A DNA stretch of 64,000 nt from Natrarchaeobaculum sulfurireducens (lineage in GTDB: Archaea > Halobacteriota > Halobacteria > Halobacteriales > Natrialbaceae), in the NCBI RefSeq assembly GCF_003430825.1, contig NZ_CP024047.1, forward strand, positions 1,984,001 through 2,048,000, written 5' to 3'. The number at the start of each line of letters is the position of its first letter. Positions within the stretch are counted from its first letter, which is position 1. This document shows, one piece after another, positions 46,520 through 56,049 of the stretch. A program made the translations under genes and the position numbers. The notes under the pieces are model-generated. The model was given only the letters and a program-made list of their open reading frames with translations. It was not told the DNA's origin and did no database searches.

Positions 46520-48433
46520 CTATCTAGCCGATTCGCTCGGCGGGTACGCGCTACAGTCGTCGGCTGTGGCCTCCCAGTCGGTCGTTTCGAGCAATTCGGG
46601 GTTGGCCGGCTCACAGTGCGGGTGGGTATCGACGATCTGGCCGTCTCGCATTCCCGAGACGGTTCCGTCGAGTCCCCCGAGGGCGTCGACGACTGGCGCT
46701 CGTGCCAGCGTCGGCGTCGCGTCGACGCGATGGACGCGCTGGTCGACGGGGTGAGTCGGGGTGAACGCTCGATCGAGGACGTCCCCGTCGGTGGAGCCGA
46801 CGGCGCCGTCCCAGTAGTTGCCCGATCCGTCTTCGGTCCAGATCCGAAGGACACCGAGCCGTGCGTTGGCGTGGTTGTGGTTGTCGACGAAGTCGTTGTC
46901 GACGACCTGGCTCGTCGGGAGCAACTGATTCGCCTGAACGCCTTCGACGTTGCCAGCGATGACGTTCCCCTCGTACCGGGAGTTTTCCGCCCCGGTCGTC
47001 ATCCCGACGTCGTTGTCGGTCAGCACGTTGTCTGCGACGTAAGAGTCACTCCCTGCGGTAAGCAGTCCCTCGGAAGCGCCCGTGACCTCGTTGCCGACGA
47101 CGGCGTTGTGCTCCGGATCGGTCATGATGTCGATCCCCGAACTCGCCGCATCCGTGACGGTGTTGTCCGCGAGCACCACCCCGGACGTGTACATGAGGTG
47201 GATCCCGATCCGGTTGTTCTCGAGTTCGTTGTTCCGGTAGACGAGTCCGTTCGAGCGGTGCGTGTAAAGCCCGTCACGGCCGTCGACGAACCGAGAGTTT
47301 TCGACGACGTTGTCCTCGGTGCGCATCGTCAGCACGCCCATGTAGCCGTCGCTCCAGTGGTCGGCACCGTAGACGGTTACGTTTCTGACAACCGTTTCGG
47401 GAGTGTCTCGGAGTAACACTCCGTTCGACGGCGTCTCGATCGTCACGTTCTCGATCAGGGCGTTGCTCGTCCCGTTCACTTCGATCCCCGCATCGCCCGA
47501 GCCGTAGGCCATCTCGAGGGCGTCGTCGCTTTCGTCGTCCTCGTCGAAGAACGACTCACCGACGCCGGTGATCTCGAGGTCCGTGATCGCGGCGCGTTCG
47601 TCGTCGACGTAGACGACCGTTCCGGAGCCATCGCCCTCGATCGTCGCGGTCCCCTCGCCGGTGATCGTCACCGGCCGGTCGACGGTCACGTGTTCTTCGT
47701 AGGTGCCCTCGGGAACGACGATCGTCGAGTTCGCCGGGGCGATATCGACTGCCTCAGTGATCGAGTCTGCGTCCTCGCCGACGACGACCTCGACCAGACG
47801 CTCGTGAAGGGTTCGTGCATTCGCGACGTGCTCGTCCGCGAGTTCGTGTCTGTCGTCGACTTGCCCCTGGACGGCGGTCGCGTCGTCGACGTCGAAGTCG
47901 GTCTCGAGGACCGTCTCCCAGGTCGTCACGTCGCCGCCGTAGTCAGCGGCGAACGTCTCGGCATCCGCCCGGTCTGAAAACGCCATCACGGTTTCGCCAG
48001 CGGGCGTCCGAGCCTCGCTTCCGACCACGAAGGTGGCTGTCTCGGCGTCAGTCCAGCCGACGGTTCCCTCGGCGACTGGATACCCCGAGCCGGTCAGTTC
48101 GAACTCGACTTCGCTGTAATCGGAGACGTAGACGGCGAGCGGATAGCCGAATCGATCGTCGTGGCCCGGCTGCTGTGTGGCGTCGACGAACCGTTCGACA
48201 CCGCGGTAGCCAACGACGTACTCGTACTGCGAGTAGAACACCTGCGCCTTCGGGATGTCGATGTCCCGGTCGTCGTACTCGGTCTCGAGGACGACCCCGG
48301 TGTCGACGGTGTCGTCGAAGTGGACGGGATCGGGTTCGGCGGTTCCGGGTTCGAACAGAAACAGCCCGAGTGCCCCGCCGACGACGACCACGGCGAGAAG
48401 CGCCACCCAGCCTCGCTGCGGAATACCGGCCAT
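46520..48433 (-). CDS. nosD: NosD-like periplasmic-type copper maturation protein with NosL-like N-terminal domain
   Basis: A 637-residue exported protein. An N-terminal hydrophobic anchor (ALLAVVVVGGALGLFLF) is followed by a roughly 120-residue region resembling NosL (FYSQYEYVVGYRGVERFVDA; VVGSEARTPAGETVMAFSDR; ADYGGDVTTW). The rest, from about residue 215, is a right-handed beta-helix of repeated Asn-ended turns (NTVTDAASSGIDIM, NEVTGASEGLLT) as in NosD, which helps build the copper sites of nitrous oxide reductase. It is one of two in the window. A CTAAACC box about 26 bases upstream suggests its own promoter. Confidence 0.9.
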   Translation of the reverse strand: MAGIPQRGWVALLAVVVVGGALGLFLFEPGTAEPDPVHFDDTVDTGVVLETEYDDRDIDIPKAQVFYSQYEYVVGYRGVERFVDATQQPGHDDRFGYPLAVYVSDYSEVEFELTGSGYPVAEGTVGWTDAETATFVVGSEARTPAGETVMAFSDRADAETFAADYGGDVTTWETVLETDFDVDDATAVQGQVDDRHELADEHVANARTLHERLVEVVVGEDADSITEAVDIAPANSTIVVPEGTYEEHVTVDRPVTITGEGTATIEGDGSGTVVYVDDERAAITDLEITGVGESFFDEDDESDDALEMAYGSGDAGIEVNGTSNALIENVTIETPSNGVLLRDTPETVVRNVTVYGADHWSDGYMGVLTMRTEDNVVENSRFVDGRDGLYTHRSNGLVYRNNELENNRIGIHLMYTSGVVLADNTVTDAASSGIDIMTDPEHNAVVGNEVTGASEGLLTAGSDSYVADNVLTDNDVGMTTGAENSRYEGNVIAGNVEGVQANQLLPTSQVVDNDFVDNHNHANARLGVLRIWTEDGSGNYWDGAVGSTDGDVLDRAFTPTHPVDQRVHRVDATPTLARAPVVDALGGLDGTVSGMRDGQIVDTHPHCEPANPELLETTDWEATADDCSAYPPSESAR

Positions 48434-48564
48434 ACCGTTCTCTGGGGAAGCAGACGGTTTAGCCGGTCTGGTTTACCCATCGAAGCGTCCGCCAGTGCCA
48501 GCGAACAGGGGCGACCGGCGTGTCGGTGAACGGAGCCGACCTGATCGAGAGTCGAACCACCGTC

Positions 48565-48571
48565 GTTTTAC
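48565..48571 (+). promoter_or_regulatory. TATA box of the first nosL
   Basis: GTTTTAC centred 27 bases before ATG 48595, supporting that start and a leaderless message. Confidence 0.6.
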
Positions 48572-48594
48572 AGATCGCGTCCGTACGTCGACCG

Positions 48595-49206
48595 ATGGTA
48601 CAACGGGACCGATGCGTCGGCAGTCGTCGGCACGTCCTCACAGCAGTCGGGACTTCGCTCGCAGTCGGCCTCGCTGGCTGTGCCGGTGACGACGACGGTA
48701 CTGGGGACGACACCGACGCCGGGAACGAGAACACGGCGAGCACCTCCGAGTTCCTCGTCGACCATCCCGTCGACGAACCCAAGGAGTTCGCCGATGCACA
48801 CATGTGCGCAGTCTGTTCGATGGGCGTGACCAACTACGCCGATCGGATGGCCCAACTCGCCCACGAAGACGGCGACGGCGTGATGTTCTGCAGTCCGGGC
48901 TGTCTGTTCGCGTACGTCGCCGAGCCGGTCCACTTCGGCGGGTCCGACGCCGAGGTCGCCGGCGCGTGGGCGATCACGTTCGACACCGGCGAACTCGTCG
49001 ACGCCGACGAGGCGTCGTTCGTCATCGACCGGGACGAAAATCGTGCCGACGCACCGATGCAACTCGACCCCCACGTCTACGAAGTCGAAGCCGACGCGCT
49101 GGCGTTCGTCGACGAGCACGACGACCTCGAGGAAGGCGACGTTATCGACTTTTCGGAAGTCGACGGCGACATCGCCCGGATCTATCGGCTCGAGCGACTC
49201 CCCTGA
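48595..49206 (+). CDS. nosL: NosL copper-chaperone lipoprotein, copy 1
   Basis: A 203-residue Tat lipoprotein: twin Arg at residues 11-12 and a lipobox with Cys29 (VGLAGC), then an acidic linker. The copper site motif MCAVCSMGV (Cys71, Cys74, Met76) follows, and later the segment MFCSPGCLFAYVAEP with a second Cys pair. NosL delivers Cu(I) to nitrous oxide reductase maturation. ATG 48595 gives a proper signal peptide, whereas longer starts do not. Confidence 0.92.
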   Translation: MVQRDRCVGSRRHVLTAVGTSLAVGLAGCAGDDDGTGDDTDAGNENTASTSEFLVDHPVDEPKEFADAHMCAVCSMGVTNYADRMAQLAHEDGDGVMFCSPGCLFAYVAEPVHFGGSDAEVAGAWAITFDTGELVDADEASFVIDRDENRADAPMQLDPHVYEVEADALAFVDEHDDLEEGDVIDFSEVDGDIARIYRLERLP

Positions 49207-49254
49207 GCGAGTCGGCGATTCTGGAGCGTTATCCCGAAAATCGGGGATCGACCC

Positions 49255-50109
49255 TTAGAGCGGGTCGTAATACGGCAACGGCACGTGCGGCAGGTGGATA
49301 CCGACCGTCATCAGGCCGTGTTGCAGCGGGATGTAGCCGAGGACGATGAACGCGAGCCCAAGCACACGGTGAAGTCGCTCCCTGTTCTCGAGGCTGAGCG
49401 ACTGAAACAGCGTCCCGTAGAGGAACAGCGATGGAACCGTCCCGAGTCCCAACAGCCCGAGTGCCAGCGCGCCGCCGAGCGGGGAGCCCTGGACGAACGC
49501 GTAGAGGAACGCCGGATAGAGTAACGGACACGGGAGCAACCCGTGTGCCGCACCCAGGCCTGCGATGCGATAGTCGCCAACCCACGAATCGACGTTCCGG
49601 AGGAGCCGACGCTGGAGTCGACTGAGGACGCCTTCGATGACTGGGATACTGACGCCGCCGCCGACGAGCCCCCGTCCCGTCAGGTAGTGGATTCCCATCA
49701 CGATGATCGCGATACCGACGGTGATGCCAGCGATAGCGTGGACGTCGGTCGCGACGGCTGTCACCGCCTGCGGCGAGATGAACACCAGCGAGCCAGCCAG
49801 TCCGAACACCGCTCCGATGAGGGCATAACTCACCGTTCGACCGAGGTTGAACAGCGCGTGCTGGCGCACCTCTCCGAGCGTGAGATCGCTTCGCGCTCTC
49901 GGTCCGTCCCGTTTCGCAGCCATTCGATCCGAGTAGGCCGTCACGAGCGGGCCACACATCCCGAGACAGTGCGCACCACCGAGTAAGCCGATCACCCCGA
50001 AGACGATCAGACTCACGGGCTCGATCGCCGTCGGATCGAGCGACGGGTCGTAACACTCGTGTGCCTCGAGGACGATTCCCGAAGCCGAAATCGAGTCAAC
50101 GGTGGCCAT
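49255..50109 (-). CDS. DsbD/SafE-type (sulfite exporter/UreH-domain) membrane protein
   Basis: A 284-residue protein with about six hydrophobic helices, including GLLGGAHCLGMCGPLVTAYS and later GAAHGLLPCPLLYPAFLYAF. These match the DsbD_2/UreH-type transmembrane family often next to copper enzymes, where it is thought to move copper or reducing equivalents. ATG 50109 overlaps the stop of the SCO1 gene by one base (TGATG), so the two are translated together. Confidence 0.88.
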   Translation of the reverse strand: MATVDSISASGIVLEAHECYDPSLDPTAIEPVSLIVFGVIGLLGGAHCLGMCGPLVTAYSDRMAAKRDGPRARSDLTLGEVRQHALFNLGRTVSYALIGAVFGLAGSLVFISPQAVTAVATDVHAIAGITVGIAIIVMGIHYLTGRGLVGGGVSIPVIEGVLSRLQRRLLRNVDSWVGDYRIAGLGAAHGLLPCPLLYPAFLYAFVQGSPLGGALALGLLGLGTVPSLFLYGTLFQSLSLENRERLHRVLGLAFIVLGYIPLQHGLMTVGIHLPHVPLPYYDPL

Positions 50110-50789
50110 CACCAGCGCTCGAGGAGGGTCTCGATGTCATCGGTGATCTTGTCGATGTCGGGGTCTTCACCGCGGTAGGCTCGTTCGACGTAGCCTGCGG
50201 GGTTGACGAGGTAGGTAACCGTGATGTGGAGGAAGTCGTAGTTGTCGCCCCCATCGAGTTCGTCACGCTCGTACGCGATCCCCATCGAGTTGTCGACGAC
50301 CTCCCTCGCCTCGTCGTCGTCCTCGGGTCGGAGGTAGTGCCAGTTGCCGGCCTCGAGGTCGACGTGCACCATGTCGGCGTGATCTTCGAGACGCTCGGGA
50401 GTGTCACGTTCGGGGTCGAAGGTGATCGCGAGGAATCGGGTTCGGTCGTCGATTTCCTTGTCGATGGTGCGTGACTGCACCGCGGCCATGGCCGTCATCA
50501 GCGGGATACACTCGGCGGGGCACTCGGCGTAAAACGCCGTCGCGAGGAACGACTCTTCGTCGAAGTCGGCGACGTCGACGGTCGACTCGGTGAGCGGATC
50601 CGTCAACGCGAACTCCGGGAACGGTTCCCCGTAGGTCGGATACGAGGGGTCGCCGCCAACATCCTCGTCCGGCGCGTCCAGTACGACCTCGCCGTCGGGC
50701 TCCGACTCGAGAGCCCCAGTCAAACACCCGGCCAGCGCCGAGAGACCAGTCGTCACTCCAGCACCCAGTATATGCCGTCGGTTCATCAT
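50109..50789 (-). CDS. SCO1/SenC family copper chaperone lipoprotein
   Basis: A 226-residue protein with a twin-arginine start (MMNRRHILGAG) and lipobox Cys22 (ALAGC). The thioredoxin-like SCO domain carries Cys90 and Cys94 (FYAECPAECIPL) and the third copper ligand His188 (DFLHITVTYLVNP). SCO proteins assemble the CuA site of oxidases, and here, beside the nos genes, probably also that of NosZ. Confidence 0.92.
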   Translation of the reverse strand: MMNRRHILGAGVTTGLSALAGCLTGALESEPDGEVVLDAPDEDVGGDPSYPTYGEPFPEFALTDPLTESTVDVADFDEESFLATAFYAECPAECIPLMTAMAAVQSRTIDKEIDDRTRFLAITFDPERDTPERLEDHADMVHVDLEAGNWHYLRPEDDDEAREVVDNSMGIAYERDELDGGDNYDFLHITVTYLVNPAGYVERAYRGEDPDIDKITDDIETLLERW

Positions 50790-50900
50790 TCGACGCTAGC
50801 GAGTGCGAGAGCAAGTAGCGTCTGGTGCACTCATCTAGCGAACGGGGTCGATTCGGAGCCTATACACCGGTGGGCTTCGTTCGGGGGATGTACCACATTC

Positions 50901-50908
50901 GTCTTAAC
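50901..50908 (+). promoter_or_regulatory. TATA-like box of the second nosL
   Basis: GTCTTAAC lies about 26 bases before ATG 50931. It is a weak match but sits at the right distance. Confidence 0.45.
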
Positions 50909-50930
50909 GGTGTTCCCGCTAGAGGGCAGT

Positions 50931-51524
50931 ATGAACGACCATCGTTCTCGAGAGCGAGCACAGGACAGTCATCCAACGCGCCGAGTTTTCCTCGGCGGCG
51001 CGGTCGCCGTGAGCGTCGGCGCGCTCGCCGGCTGTATGGGTGACGACGACGGTCCCGATGCGATCTCGATTCCGAGCGAACAGGCGTGTGATCAGTGTTC
51101 GATGGAGATCGGGCGACACCCAGGTCCGAACGGACAGGCCCACTACGACGATGCTGAAGCGTTGTTCGACGAGGACCGACCGGCGATGTTCTGTGCGTCG
51201 ACGTGTGCCTACGTCTGGACGTTCGAACGCGAAGACGAGGGTCACGATCCGACCGCCTTCTACCTGACCGACTACTCGAGCGTCGACTACTCGGTCGACG
51301 AGGACGCTGGCATCGTCGAGATCAGTAGCCACCTCGAGGAAGAGACCTTTGCCTCGGCGACGGATCTCGCACTCGTCGTCGACAGCGAGGTCGAAGGCGC
51401 GATGGGGCCGTCGATGATCGGCTTCAGCGACGCCGACGACGCCGAGGAGTTCCAGGCCGAGTGGGGCGGCGACGTCTACGACCACGATGACGTCACGCCG
51501 GATCTCGTGATGTCGATGATGTAA
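50931..51524 (+). CDS. nosL: NosL copper-chaperone lipoprotein, copy 2
   Basis: A 197-residue Tat lipoprotein (RR at 17-18, lipobox Cys35 in ALAGC). The copper motif is ACDQCSMEI (Cys53, Cys56, Met58), followed by MFCASTCAYVWTFERE. The C-terminal part shows the NosL closing segment GFSDADDAEEFQAEWGGDVY, which also recurs in the N-terminal region of both NosD-like proteins. It is only distantly similar to copy 1, so the two may serve different targets. Confidence 0.93.
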   Translation: MNDHRSRERAQDSHPTRRVFLGGAVAVSVGALAGCMGDDDGPDAISIPSEQACDQCSMEIGRHPGPNGQAHYDDAEALFDEDRPAMFCASTCAYVWTFEREDEGHDPTAFYLTDYSSVDYSVDEDAGIVEISSHLEEETFASATDLALVVDSEVEGAMGPSMIGFSDADDAEEFQAEWGGDVYDHDDVTPDLVMSMM

Positions 51525-51720
51525 GTCGACGACGCGGTTTCTTCGACGCTTCGCGTCCATTCTCATGGCCACTCGTCGTCCGGATGGGCGGCCTCGAAAA
51601 CGGCAGTATCCCTTCCTGTTGCATACTCGTATTTCTCAGGCGTGTGTGAGTGCCTAGAAGAGTCGATGAGACGGCACATCCGGAAATGTCGGTGAAAACA
51701 GGGACAGTGGACAGCCGTGA

Positions 51721-52608
51721 TTAGCGGCCGACGCCCCAGACAGCGACCGCGAGCGAGCCGAGGCCCCAGACGGCCAGTCCGACCAGGCTCGCGATCGGCG
51801 AGGCGACCTGCGGGCCGGTGCCGCCGGCGACGACGACGGTCGTCTCGAGGACGAGCCCACGGTACGCACTCAGGGGACTTACGGCCAGTGCATTGAGCAG
51901 GTCGGTGTCGCCGATTACCCCCTCTGCGAGGCCGTAGACGAGCGCGAGGTCGAAGCCGACCAGCAACACGACGAGGGCGACGACCGAGAGGGCAAGTGCG
52001 CCGCGCGTGCCGCTGACGACCGAGGAGATGGCGATGGCGACGGCGAGGACGACGAGCGCGAACAGCAGCGTCAACACGACGAATCGGCCGAACAGGATCG
52101 GCGAGTCGGCGCCCTCGTGTGTGGCGTAGACGGCGACAGTCGTGTCACCGGTGAGCGCGATTGCGGCAGCGACGGCCGCGAGCGGGATCGCGACCACGAC
52201 GGCGAGCCCGATCGCCCGGCCGGCGTAGACGCCGAGGACGATTTCTCGAGGTGAGATCGGATACGTCGCGAGGACGTCGAGTTCACCACGTTGCTCGTCG
52301 TCGAGGATCGCCCGGTAGCCAAAGGCGACGGCAACGATCGGGACGAGCAACTCGAGCGGCGTGAGCAAGTCGACGGTCGTCGGCAAGTAGCCCGCCTGGT
52401 AGCCGCCGCCGACCCAGGTGATCCCCAGGACGATCGCGGTGAGCGCCAGCCCGAGGATGAAGATGGTTCGCGTTCGCGCGACAGTGCGAAGTTCGCGGCC
52501 GACGATTGTCTGGAGGGTCTGTGCCGTCGTCGGCCCCTCGTGTGCGACAGACTCCGTCTGCTCGCCGGTGCCGACCGACGCTGACTCGCTGGCAGATTCG
52601 CCAGCCAT
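51721..52608 (-). CDS. nosY: ABC transporter permease NosY
   Basis: A 295-residue membrane protein with about six hydrophobic helices. The N-terminus has TIVGRELRTVARTRTIFILG, and the segment GYRAILDDEQRGELDVLATY is typical of NosY-type ABC-2 permeases. It starts one base after the stop of the ATPase. NosDFY links copper/sulfur supply to the CuZ site of nitrous oxide reductase. Confidence 0.92.
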   Translation of the reverse strand: MAGESASESASVGTGEQTESVAHEGPTTAQTLQTIVGRELRTVARTRTIFILGLALTAIVLGITWVGGGYQAGYLPTTVDLLTPLELLVPIVAVAFGYRAILDDEQRGELDVLATYPISPREIVLGVYAGRAIGLAVVVAIPLAAVAAAIALTGDTTVAVYATHEGADSPILFGRFVVLTLLFALVVLAVAIAISSVVSGTRGALALSVVALVVLLVGFDLALVYGLAEGVIGDTDLLNALAVSPLSAYRGLVLETTVVVAGGTGPQVASPIASLVGLAVWGLGSLAVAVWGVGR

Positions 52609-52609
52609 C

Positions 52610-53359
52610 TTAGGAACTCACCCCCTGGACGCGGACGGTTCCGGCCTCGCCGGCAGTCGCCACCTCGTAGACGTCACGTAGCGAGTCGACGCTCAACCGA
52701 TCACACAACGTCGCTGGGGTCCCCGTCTCGAGCACCTGCCCGTCCTCGATGACGACCACGTCGTCGGCGGTTCGCCCGACGAGTTCGAGGTCGTGTGAAC
52801 TCAGGATGACGGCCGTGCCGTCGTCGGCGAGTTCGGTTGCGATCTCGAAGACGTGGCGTCGCATCCCTGGATCGAGTCCGCTGCCCGGCTCGTCGAGCAC
52901 GATAACGGGCGGGTCACCGATCGTCGCCTGGGCGATACCGACGAGGCGCGTCATCCCGCCCGAAAGCGCCTCGACCGGCCGCTCCGTTGCATCCTCGAGT
53001 CCGACCAGCCGGAGCCGATCGAGCGCGTCGGCTTCGGTCTCGCCGACCAGCGACGAGTAAAACGTCAGCGTCTCGAGAACGGTAAATCCCGGCCGGAACG
53101 CCGGCTGCTGTGGCAGGTAGCCGATGTGACGGACCGTGTCGGCACCGTGAAAGTCGACGGTACCGCCGGTGGGCTCGAGCAGCCCGGCGAGGACGCGAAG
53201 GAGCGTCGTCTTTCCGGAGCCGTTCGGCCCGATCAGTGCGGTGACGCCGTCGCTTTCGATCGTCAGCGAGACCTCCTCCAGAACGGAGACGGTCCCGAAA
53301 TCACGGTCGACTGTCGTTGCCTCCAGTATCGGGGTTCGCGTCGGTGAATGTTCGCTCAT
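52610..53359 (-). CDS. nosF: ABC transporter ATPase NosF
   Basis: A 249-residue ATPase from ATG 53359. Walker A is IGPNGSGKTTLLRVLAGLL, the signature ALSGGMTRLVGIAQA, Walker B PPVIVLDEPGSGLDP and the H-loop LSSHDLE. The position between nosD and nosY, overlapping nosD by four bases, identifies it as NosF rather than a general exporter ATPase. Confidence 0.94.
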   Translation of the reverse strand: MSEHSPTRTPILEATTVDRDFGTVSVLEEVSLTIESDGVTALIGPNGSGKTTLLRVLAGLLEPTGGTVDFHGADTVRHIGYLPQQPAFRPGFTVLETLTFYSSLVGETEADALDRLRLVGLEDATERPVEALSGGMTRLVGIAQATIGDPPVIVLDEPGSGLDPGMRRHVFEIATELADDGTAVILSSHDLELVGRTADDVVVIEDGQVLETGTPATLCDRLSVDSLRDVYEVATAGEAGTVRVQGVSS

Positions 53360-55290
53360 GTATCTGCAGTAGCCGTCGTTCGATCGCAAGACCACGCGTC
53401 ATCGGCCCACGCCGTCTGCTCGAGGAGTTCGGGGTTGTGCGGCGCACAGCTCGGCTGGAGATCCGTGACGCTGCCCGTTCGCATCCCAGGGACCGACCCC
53501 TGGAACCCGAGGATCGCATCGAGCGCCGGCGCTCGCGAGAGCGTGGGTGCGCCGTCGGTCCGGTGGAGCCGCTGGTCGACCGGCGACGTCGGTGAGTACG
53601 CCCGGTCGACCGTTCCGTCGGCCTCGAGACTCATCGCGCCCTGCCAGTAGTTGCCCGAACCGCCGTGAGTCCAGATTCGAAGCGGTCCGGAACCGGCGTC
53701 GGCGTGGACGTCGTTGCCGACGAAGTCGTTGCGAACGACGCGGTTCGTCGGTAGCATCTCGCGTTCGTTCGCGCCGATTTCGTTCCCGGCCATGACGTTG
53801 TGTTCGACGAGCGAGTTCGTCGAGTCGATCTGTAAGCCGGTGCCACCGTCGACGAGGCGGTTGTTCGCGACGTATGCGCTGTCGCCGCTCGGGATCAGGC
53901 CGATTGCGGCGTCGCGGATCTCGTTGTCGACGATCGCGTTTCGCTCAGGTCCCGTCATGATGAAGATACCCGCACTGGTCTGTGACCGAATATCGTTGCC
54001 CGCGAGCAGCGCTTCGGAGGTGTGCATCAGGTGGATGCCGAGGCGGTTGTCCTCGAAGTGAGAGTCGCGGACGATCAATCCATGTGACCGGTGTGAGTAG
54101 ATCGCGTCCCGACCATCGTACACTGTCGACTCTTCGACCACGCCGGGTGCGTGGAACAGAAGGATACCGGCCTGATCGTCCGTTGCCAGCTCAGGGCTGT
54201 AGACGGTCGCGTTCCTGATGACCGGCGCGTCGCTCCGGCGAACGATGATCCCGCTGGCCGAGGAGTGAACGGTCACGTCCTCGACGAGCACCTCGTCTGC
54301 CGTGTGCAGGCCGACACCGGCGTCGCCGCCGGCATAGTTCACCTCGAACGTCTGATCCCAGTCGTCCTCGTCGTCGTCGCCGGGCAGCGGTGCTTCGCCC
54401 TGTCGCTCCGATCCGGAGCCGGTGATCTCGAGGCCGATCAGCGCCGTTCGGTCTGCAGTGGCGGTGATCACGGTGCCGTTACCGTCGCCGCGGATCGTCA
54501 CGTCCCCGTCGCCGCGGATCGTCAGGGGACGGTCGATCTCGAGCGTCTCGTTGTATTCGCCGTCGGGAACCTCGATCGTCGTGTTCGACGGCGCCTCGTC
54601 GATCACCTCCTGAATCGTGTCGGCGTCCTCGCCGACGACAGCCGAGACGGGCCGCTCGGGAAGGTCTTCACGATCTGCGACGTACTCGTCAGCGGTTCGG
54701 TGCTGGTCGCCGACTCGGTCACGGACGGCCGTCGCATCGTCTGACTCGAACGACTGCTCGAGTAAGTCAGTCCACGCGATGACCTCGCCGCCGTGGGCGT
54801 CGACGAACGCGTCGGCGTCGGCACGGTCGCCGAACGGGACGACAGTATCGCCGCTCGGAGTGCTGGCGTCACTTCCGTAGACGAACCAGGCGTCTTCGGC
54901 GTCGATCCAGCCCAGGTCGCCGTCTGCGCGCGGATACCCGTCATCGTCGAGGTCGACGTCCGCCCCCGCGTAGTCGGTAACGTACACCGAGAGTGGATAG
55001 CCGAACTGCTGTTGGTGACCAGCCGTCTCCCGTGCCTCGACGAACGTCTCGACGCCGTAGTAGCCGACGACGTACTGGTACTGTGAGTAAAACACCTGTG
55101 CTCTCGGCAGGTCGACGTCTTCGTGGAGTCCGATCTCGTCTTCCATCGCGAGCCCCATCGAAACGGTATCGTCGAACGGGGCAGGGTCGGCCGACGTATC
55201 GACGTCGACGACGAACAGCCCGATGGCTGCGGCCACCACGACTGCGGCGGCCGCTACCAGAAGAACACTCCTGACTCGACGCTGGGACAC
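53356..55290 (-). CDS. nosD: NosD with NosL-like N-terminal domain, operon copy
   Basis: A 644-residue paralogue of the 46520-48433 protein and the first gene of a nosDFY operon. An N-terminal anchor (VLLVAAAAVVVAAAIGLFVV) precedes a NosL-like stretch (FYSQYQYVVGYYGVETFVEA; VPFGDRADADAFVDAHGGEV), then a right-handed beta-helix with NosD repeats (NDIRSQTSAGIFIM, NEIRDAAIGLI). The start is GTG; a TATA box 29 bases upstream supports it. Confidence 0.92.
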   Translation of the reverse strand: MSQRRVRSVLLVAAAAVVVAAAIGLFVVDVDTSADPAPFDDTVSMGLAMEDEIGLHEDVDLPRAQVFYSQYQYVVGYYGVETFVEARETAGHQQQFGYPLSVYVTDYAGADVDLDDDGYPRADGDLGWIDAEDAWFVYGSDASTPSGDTVVPFGDRADADAFVDAHGGEVIAWTDLLEQSFESDDATAVRDRVGDQHRTADEYVADREDLPERPVSAVVGEDADTIQEVIDEAPSNTTIEVPDGEYNETLEIDRPLTIRGDGDVTIRGDGNGTVITATADRTALIGLEITGSGSERQGEAPLPGDDDEDDWDQTFEVNYAGGDAGVGLHTADEVLVEDVTVHSSASGIIVRRSDAPVIRNATVYSPELATDDQAGILLFHAPGVVEESTVYDGRDAIYSHRSHGLIVRDSHFEDNRLGIHLMHTSEALLAGNDIRSQTSAGIFIMTGPERNAIVDNEIRDAAIGLIPSGDSAYVANNRLVDGGTGLQIDSTNSLVEHNVMAGNEIGANEREMLPTNRVVRNDFVGNDVHADAGSGPLRIWTHGGSGNYWQGAMSLEADGTVDRAYSPTSPVDQRLHRTDGAPTLSRAPALDAILGFQGSVPGMRTGSVTDLQPSCAPHNPELLEQTAWADDAWSCDRTTATADT

Positions 55291-55315
55291 GCGCTGTGCT
55301 AAGTCCGGCCCACAC

Positions 55316-55322
55316 GTATAGC
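55316..55322 (-). promoter_or_regulatory. TATA box of the nosDFY operon
   Basis: On the minus strand GCTATAC is centred about 29 bases before the GTG start of nosD, so the operon message is probably leaderless. Confidence 0.6.
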
Positions 55323-55436
55323 GTTTGGTTTGCCCTTCGAACTGCCGCTACAGGCTCGAGAACGTCCGTTCTGTCGTCTTCGCGGTCGGTACCAGCCGTG
55401 GGGTAAGCCACCGTGAGAAACGACAACCGATCTGGC

Positions 55437-55916
55437 TCACTCGAGCTCGGTGCGCGTCCGACGATGGCGGTCGCGAAACATCGCTTCGAAGCCGACCCCA
55501 GAGAACGGCGTGCCGAGTCGTCCGATCGGGCCGAACGGGAGCGTATAGTCGACGCGGTCGCGGACGATCGTCTCGTCGCCGTCGGCGAAAAACGAGTGGG
55601 TGTGGACCCACCGGTCGAACGGCCCGTGAACCATCTCGTCCCGGAAGACGGCGGTACCGTCCTCGCGCTCACGTTCGACGATCACCGACGTCCAGTGTTG
55701 TCGCGGCCCGACGTCGAACGGCCTGATGGAGACGTCGAGTTCGGAACCGACCTCGAGAACGTCGGGGTCGGACTCGCCGTCGGGTCCGATGACCGACTCG
55801 ACTCGGAGGCCCATCCAGTCGGCCGTCAGCGCCTCGAGCCCCGACGCCCGCGAGTGAAACTCCCAGACGTCTTCGAACGGGGCGCGAACGCGTGTCTGAC
55901 GTTCGTACGTTGGCAT
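55437..55916 (-). CDS. SRPBCC (START-like) domain protein
   Basis: A 159-residue START-like fold, starting with the family strand YERQTRVRAPFEDVWEFHSR and including FRDEMVHGPFDRWVHTHSF and a final helix FEAMFRDRHRRT. Such proteins bind small hydrophobic ligands. Similar proteins are annotated as polyketide cyclase or cell-division-inhibitor (SulA-like). The ligand is not predictable. Confidence 0.88.
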   Translation of the reverse strand: MPTYERQTRVRAPFEDVWEFHSRASGLEALTADWMGLRVESVIGPDGESDPDVLEVGSELDVSIRPFDVGPRQHWTSVIVEREREDGTAVFRDEMVHGPFDRWVHTHSFFADGDETIVRDRVDYTLPFGPIGRLGTPFSGVGFEAMFRDRHRRTRTELE

Positions 55917-56049
55917 GGATAGTGATACGACGAGCGCCCTGATATGTTCGCGGCCTCCGTGAGGAAAATCAGCCTGTGAATGTCGAGTGACACCGATGAA
56001 CAGTGTGGTGACGAACGAACAGCCAGCAGGCGACGGGTCGATCGGCGAA

